Source: JBBDIO01 sp040880365 (lineage in GTDB: Bacteria > Chloroflexota > Anaerolineae > Caldilineales > Caldilineaceae). From it: 9,765 nucleotides of DNA. Positions 6,268 through 9,765 of this stretch are shown here, piece after piece. Location of the stretch: positions 1 through 9,765 of the forward strand of contig JBBDIO010000313.1 in NCBI GenBank assembly GCA_040880365.1, in the 5' to 3' direction. The notes under the pieces were generated by a model, which worked only from the letters and a program-made list of their open reading frames with translations, was not told where the DNA came from and searched no databases. How positions within the stretch are numbered: position 1 is the stretch's first letter; every line of letters starts with the position of its first letter. A program made the translations under genes and the position numbers.

Positions 6268-6966
6268 ATGACACAGAAAACAGCCAAAATCACAATCCGG
6301 AAAGACGGACCGTATGCGATCCAGGGCAATTTGCCACTGACCCGCAAAAGTCAGGTGGTCTCGGAACACGGCGAGCCAATGACCTGGCGCAAGGAAGGCA
6401 CGCTGGAAACCGAAGAAACCTACCGTCTCTGTCGCTGTGGTCTATCGGATCGAAAGCCCTTTTGCGACAACTCCCATGCCCGCCAGGGGTTTGACGGCAC
6501 CGAGCAGGCCGATACGCGACGCACCGAAGAACGCCAGATTACTTTGCGGGGAAGCGGCGAAAAGCTCATCGTCAAGCGCGATGTCTCGCTCTGCATGAGT
6601 TCGGGCTTCTGTGGCACCCGGCTCACCAACATCAACAAAATGATGCCCGACGCCGATGAAAGCATGGTACGCGCCCAGATTATGGCGATGATAGAACGCT
6701 GTCCTTCGGGGTCATTCACCTATGCGGTTGCGTCGGACCAAGAGGATATTGAGCCGGATTTGCCTGCGCAGGTCGCCGTCACAACAGAAATAACGGACGA
6801 AGGCCCAATTATGGGGCCGCTGTGGGTAACGGGCAATGTGACAATTGAGCGCGCCGACGGTGAATTCATGGAGACGCGCAATCGGGTTACCCTCTGTCGG
6901 TGCGGCCTTTCGGGCGAAAAACCACTGTGTGACGGCAGCCACCGCGCCCAGCCCACTCGCGAATAG
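6268..6966 (+). CDS. CDGSH / divergent 4Fe-4S / CDGSH iron-sulfur protein
   Basis: This 232-residue cytoplasmic protein has three predicted metal sites. The first CDGSH motif, CRCGLSDRKPFCDNSH, gives Cys55, Cys57, Cys66 and His70. The second, CRCGLSGEKPLCDGSH, gives Cys210, Cys212, Cys221 and His225. Each should bind a [2Fe-2S] cluster with the typical three-Cys, one-His ligation. Between them, about 92-155 resembles the YjdI-type divergent 4Fe-4S mono-cluster domain, with CMSSGFC (Cys109, Cys115) and ERCPSGSFTYA (Cys145). All ligands expected for the CDGSH sites are present. The first 45 residues, with KDGPYAIQGNLPL, are also CDGSH-family sequence. The role is probably electron transfer or redox sensing; no partner is encoded beside it. 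A GGAG at 6253-6256 lies 11 bases before ATG 6268. The gene stands 137 bases after the HD gene and 175 before the aldolase, so it is perhaps transcribed alone. Confidence 0.92.
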   Translation: MTQKTAKITIRKDGPYAIQGNLPLTRKSQVVSEHGEPMTWRKEGTLETEETYRLCRCGLSDRKPFCDNSHARQGFDGTEQADTRRTEERQITLRGSGEKLIVKRDVSLCMSSGFCGTRLTNINKMMPDADESMVRAQIMAMIERCPSGSFTYAVASDQEDIEPDLPAQVAVTTEITDEGPIMGPLWVTGNVTIERADGEFMETRNRVTLCRCGLSGEKPLCDGSHRAQPTRE

Positions 6967-7014
6967 GCAACGCGGGTGGCCCAACTGCGGAATGCATGTG
7001 AGATTCGCCCGGAT

Positions 7015-7042
7015 TTTGTGAACCTCCTAAAAATCGTATACT
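7015..7042 (+). promoter_or_regulatory. Promoter-like sequence for the aldolase gene
   Basis: TATACT at 7037-7042 is a good -10 box. TTTGTG at 7015-7020, 16 bases upstream, is a passable -35. Transcription would begin near 7049-7050, which is the first base of a perfect hairpin and 92 bases before the aldolase ATG. This is inferred from consensus match alone. Confidence 0.45.
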
Positions 7043-7049
7043 GAACAAT

Positions 7050-7110
7050 GGTGGCGCACAGAATATGCGCCACCAACCCACTTACAGCACAACACCACTT
7101 CCTGGTGTTG
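7050..7110 (+). promoter_or_regulatory. Structured 5' leader with two perfect hairpins
   Basis: Hairpin 1 pairs ggtggcgca (7050-7058) with tgcgccacc (7066-7074) around a 7-base loop. Hairpin 2 pairs caacacca (7090-7097) with tggtgttg (7103-7110) around a 5-base loop. Neither is followed by a T-run, so neither looks like an ordinary terminator, although hairpin 1 could close the upstream CDGSH transcript. Their place between a likely transcription start and the aldolase suggests a 5' stabiliser or a regulatory leader. No known riboswitch consensus was recognised. Confidence 0.45.
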
Positions 7111-7141
7111 ACCAGCGGCATCGAAAGGCCGGCTCAAGCCC

Positions 7142-7915
7142 ATGTATCCGAACCCTCTCAAACAAAAAATCAAGAACGGCGAGCTGATTCTTGGCACGTC
7201 CCTGCCCGCGCTGGCGGATCACGTCGCCACGCTCACCAGCAAGACCGATATCGATTTTCTCTGGATCGACACCGAACATTGGCCCTATGGCACAGAATCG
7301 CTGGGCGCGATTCCAGTATTGATTCGCCGCCAAGGCGTGGCGCCGCTCATTCGCGTGGCGTGGAACGATCCGGCGCTCATCAAAAAAGCGATTGATGCCG
7401 GGGCCGTGGCGGTGATGGTGCCCCAGGTCGATACGCCGGAAGAAGCCGCGCAGGCAGTGAAAAACACCTATTATCCGCCTTTGGGCGAACGCGGCGTTTC
7501 GCCCACCTGGCCGCTGATTGCCGGCGAAGACTGGGCAACTGTCATCCGCACGGCGAATGATGAGACAGTGCTCATGGTGCAGATCGAAAGCGTGGAAGCC
7601 TGCGACAATCTGGAAGCTATCGCCCAGGTGCCGGGCATCGACGTGCTGATGGTAGGCCCCACCGATCTGGCCGCCTCGATGGGCTTTCTCATGCAAAACC
7701 ACGCGCCCGAAGTGCAAGCCGTCATGCGCGAGATTCCCAAACGGCTGCAAGGCAGCGGCATTGCCATCGCCACCACGCTGGAAAGCATCGACGAAATCCA
7801 GGAAAAGCTGGATTGGGGCTATACCGTCATGAATGTGGGCAGCCCCCTGGGCTATGGTTTGAAGACCCTCTCCACTCACCTGGAAACCCTGCGCAGCCGT
7901 TCGCAAACCGGCTAG
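7142..7915 (+). CDS. HpcH/HpaI-family class II aldolase
   Basis: The 257-residue product has the usual family length and fold pattern. Members such as HpaI (4-hydroxy-2-oxoheptanedioate aldolase), GarL and RhmA use a divalent metal to split 2-keto-3-deoxy sugar acids or related hydroxy-keto acids into pyruvate and an aldehyde. The active-site pattern is present: DFLWIDTEHWPYG with His46, APLIRVAWND with Arg71, VMVPQVDTPEEA (92-103), YYPPLGERGVSP (110-121), MVQIESVEA with metal-binding Glu149, and MVGPTDLAASMG with metal-binding Asp175. The exact substrate cannot be read from sequence. ATG 7142 is preceded by a poorly spaced AAAGG at 7124-7128, so initiation may be modest or depend on the structured leader. 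A strong terminator lies 74 bases past the stop, so the gene is probably a single unit. No sugar-acid dehydratase, dehydrogenase or transporter is adjacent. Confidence 0.9.
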   Translation: MYPNPLKQKIKNGELILGTSLPALADHVATLTSKTDIDFLWIDTEHWPYGTESLGAIPVLIRRQGVAPLIRVAWNDPALIKKAIDAGAVAVMVPQVDTPEEAAQAVKNTYYPPLGERGVSPTWPLIAGEDWATVIRTANDETVLMVQIESVEACDNLEAIAQVPGIDVLMVGPTDLAASMGFLMQNHAPEVQAVMREIPKRLQGSGIAIATTLESIDEIQEKLDWGYTVMNVGSPLGYGLKTLSTHLETLRSRSQTG

Positions 7916-7988
7916 CCTTCTAGGATATCCGTCGAATACCCCGCGTCGGCAGAGTGGGCGCGGGCAACGACAGAGACAGTGTGCAGAC

Positions 7989-8029
7989 AAAACAGGAGGC
8001 AGGCCACAACCCGGCCTGCCTCCTGTTTT
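7989..8029. terminator. Perfect bidirectional intrinsic terminator
   Basis: A 17-bp perfect inverted repeat (7989-8005 with 8013-8029) encloses a 7-base loop. It carries AAAA on its left edge and TTTT on its right, so it has a T-run in both directions. It lies 74 bases after the aldolase stop and 77 bases after the stop of the convergent repeat-protein gene, and should end both transcripts. Confidence 0.93.
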
Positions 8030-8104
8030 GATCTACGTTTCTAACGTATTACGGTTGGCGACAGGGCTACCCCTGCCATCCGCGACCGAAGTTATATATC
8101 ACAC

Positions 8105-9765
8105 TTATGGACAGCGTTGGTCGAGCGTGATGCCTGCGCCTACGGGATCGCCGGTGTAACACGCCTCCAGTTCCGGGGTGTCGTCACCACTGTTGATGAC
8201 CGCGCCGCTGTTGTTGAAGGTAGTGCCCCCCGCGCCGTGATAGAAACCCTCATAGCTCGCGCTGGAGATAAACTCGAAGGTGCCAGTACTCAGGTTCTCG
8301 AAGGTCGCCCCATTGCCGCCGCGCAGATTCCCCGTGCCGCCCAGCTGGAACAGTCCCTCGTTGTTGACGGTGAGGCTGCGGATAGACTTGCCAAACGACC
8401 CATCTGCCAGGAACTTGCCCTGCAACGTCAGGGTGCCGGTACCGTTAATCTCGCCGCTGGTCATCCCAAACCCGCCATTGGGGAAGTTGAAGGTAGTTGC
8501 GCCTTCCACCGCCAGTTCTGCGCCTGCAATGCGCACCTGGCCTACACCGCTCCCGGCATAGGTGCCGGTTGTGCTATAGATGCCACCGCGGAAATCGAGG
8601 AACGAATCTGCCGCCGCGGTCAGCGTGCCGCCCGCGTTGTCACCACCCCGCCACAGTTCCAGCGTGCCGCCCTGCACATCGATGGCTGCCGCCGCACTCT
8701 GGTTATTGAGCAACACTTCCAGCGTGACCAGCTCGGTGCCGGTCTTGCGAATCGTGCCGCTGTTATTGAACACGGTGCCGCCGTTGCTATGATAGAAACC
8801 CTCATAGCTCGCACTGGAGACGAACTCGAAAGTGCCCCCGCCCAGGTTATTGAACGTAGTCCCATTGCCGCCGCGCAGATCACCCGTGCCCGCCAGCTGG
8901 AACAACCCCTCGTTGTTAATGGTGAGGCTGCGGATAGATTTGCCAAACGACCCATCCGCCAGGAACTTGCCCTGCACCGTCAGGGTGCCGGTGCCACCCA
9001 GCTCGCCGATGGTCATCCCAAACCCACCATTGGGGAAGTTGAAGGTACTCGTGCCTTCCACTGCCAGGTTTGCGCCGGTGATGCGCACCTGGCCTGCCCC
9101 GTTCCCGGCATAGGTGCCGGTCAGGGTATAGTCACCGCCGCGGAAATCGAGGAACGTACCCGCCGCCGCGGTCAGCGTGCCGCCTGCGCTGCTGCCACCG
9201 CGCGACAATTCCAGCGTGCCGCCCTGCACATCGATGGCCGCAGCCGCGCTCTGGTTATTGAGCAGCACTTCCAGCGTAGCCAGTTCGGTGCCGGTCTTGC
9301 GAATCGTGCCGCTGTTGTTGAACACAGTGCCGCCATTGCCATGATAGAAACCCTGGAAACTGGCACTGGAGACAAACTCGAAGGTGCCTGCACTCTGGTT
9401 GTTGAACGTAGCATTATAGCCACCACGCAGATCGCCCGTGCCCGCCAATTGGAACAACCCCTCGTTGTGAATCGTCGCGGTGCGCATGGATTTGCCCGCC
9501 GTGCCGTCTACCCGGAATTTGCCCCGCAGTGTAAAGACGCCGGGTCCTTCAATATCCCCCGATGTAAGACCAAAACCGCCGTCGGGGAAGTCCAGCGTCG
9601 CTTCGCCCTGGGCCGCCAACGTCGCGCCGGTGATGCGCACCTGGCCTGCCCCGTTCCCGGCATAGGTGCCGGTCATGCTATAGGTGCCGCTGCGGAAATC
9701 GAGGAACGCGCCCGCCGCCGCGGTCAGCGTGCCGCCTGCGCTGCTGCCACCGCGCGACAATTCCA
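8105..9765 (-). CDS. Large beta-strand repeat protein (adhesin/solenoid-like), C-terminal part
   Basis: The frame is open to the right edge, so the start and N-terminus lie outside the window; at least 552 residues are visible. The sequence is rich in Gly, Thr, Asn and Ser, very poor in Cys, and made of short strands with turns. Typical pieces are GTLTAAAGTFLDFRGG, TGTYAGNGAGQVRITGA, FNFPNGGFGMTSGEI, NNEGLFQLAGTGDLRGG, TFEFVSSASYEGFYH, TVFNNSGTIRKTG and NNQSAAAAIDVQGGTLEL. These recur every 184 residues. NNSGTI and GGTLEL strands of this type occur in beta-solenoids of autotransporter, haemagglutinin-like and other giant surface proteins, so secretion is likely. The signal peptide would be upstream. 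The C-terminus leaves the repeat at NNSGAVINSGDD and ends TLDQRCP with no LPXTG motif, membrane helix or outer-membrane barrel. The export route is therefore unknown. The terminator at 7989-8029 follows it. Confidence 0.8.
   Translation of the reverse strand, partial: ELSRGGSSAGGTLTAAAGAFLDFRSGTYSMTGTYAGNGAGQVRITGATLAAQGEATLDFPDGGFGLTSGDIEGPGVFTLRGKFRVDGTAGKSMRTATIHNEGLFQLAGTGDLRGGYNATFNNQSAGTFEFVSSASFQGFYHGNGGTVFNNSGTIRKTGTELATLEVLLNNQSAAAAIDVQGGTLELSRGGSSAGGTLTAAAGTFLDFRGGDYTLTGTYAGNGAGQVRITGANLAVEGTSTFNFPNGGFGMTIGELGGTGTLTVQGKFLADGSFGKSIRSLTINNEGLFQLAGTGDLRGGNGTTFNNLGGGTFEFVSSASYEGFYHSNGGTVFNNSGTIRKTGTELVTLEVLLNNQSAAAAIDVQGGTLELWRGGDNAGGTLTAAADSFLDFRGGIYSTTGTYAGSGVGQVRIAGAELAVEGATTFNFPNGGFGMTSGEINGTGTLTLQGKFLADGSFGKSIRSLTVNNEGLFQLGGTGNLRGGNGATFENLSTGTFEFISSASYEGFYHGAGGTTFNNSGAVINSGDDTPELEACYTGDPVGAGITLDQRCP
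8201..9765 (-). repeat. 552-bp tandem repeats within the surface-protein gene
   Basis: The gene shows a 552-bp (184-residue) period. One full copy spans 9214-9765, a second 8662-9213, and a third 8201-8661 is cut short where the C-terminal tail begins. Length is conserved exactly between equivalent points, for example the cgacaattcca-type site at 9755-9765, 9203-9213 and 8651-8661. The two C-terminal copies share longer identical blocks (such as KFLADGSFGKSIRSLT) than either does with the outer copy. More copies probably continue beyond the window. Confidence 0.92.

Noticed and set aside
5489..6274. - strand open frame (261 codons) across the HD gene
   Set aside because: It has no recognisable domain, is Cys/Arg/His-rich, and runs through the HD gene and both flanking intergenic regions.
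8062..8075. Small caggg/ccctg hairpin after the repeat-protein gene
   Set aside because: A 5-bp stem with a 4-base loop is expected by chance. The nearby 17-bp hairpin is the convincing terminator.

Overview
The window looks like a piece of a moderately GC-rich bacterial chromosome. Gene content and protein style (short MetE-core methionine synthase-like protein, double-CDGSH protein, IS1-type zinc-finger remnant, large repetitive adhesin-like protein) fit a Chloroflexota (Anaerolineae/Caldilineae-like) genome. That placement is inferred from family resemblance only. No rRNA, tRNA, CRISPR array or cobalamin riboswitch was seen.

Left region (1-2488): the end of a cobalamin biosynthesis operon on the + strand. 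It holds the C-terminal glutaminase half of cobyric acid synthase (cobQ/cbiP), then an intact adenosylcobinamide-phosphate synthase (cobD/cbiB). After a 121-base gap with no recognisable gene comes a 56-codon fragment of the next expected gene, threonine-phosphate decarboxylase (cobC type). It breaks off at the remnant of an IS1-like transposase. That remnant abuts, tail to tail, a frameshifted N-terminal fragment of a YifB/ComM-type gene on the - strand. The stretch 1881-2338 is thus a scar of three broken genes, and both host-gene fragments carry a perfect 14-15 bp tandem duplication.

Middle region (2489-5547): a 581-aa beta-propeller protein of unknown role on the - strand and, divergently, a 338-aa MetE-core protein that keeps the zinc and catalytic residues but lacks the N-terminal half of classical MetE. 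Between them lies a degenerate 16-bp tandem array and two small stem-loops.

Right-centre region (5548-8104), all + strand: a small HD-domain phosphohydrolase with a repeat-built insertion, a CDGSH / 4Fe-4S / CDGSH iron-sulfur protein, and an HpcH/HpaI-type class II aldolase preceded by a promoter-like sequence and two perfect hairpins. A perfect 17-bp bidirectional terminator separates the aldolase from the next, convergent gene.

Right edge (8105-9765): the C-terminal part of a large - strand protein built from near-identical 184-aa (552-bp) beta-strand-rich repeats, probably a surface adhesin or beta-solenoid. Its N-terminus lies outside the window.

A theme across the window is tandem duplication at many scales: 14, 14, 15, 15, 16 and 552 bp. 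The cobalamin genes and the MetE-core protein may be linked through methyl-corrinoid chemistry, but this is inference. No wholly new system is demonstrated; the most unusual items are the broken-gene scar, the repeat-built inserts and the structured leaders.
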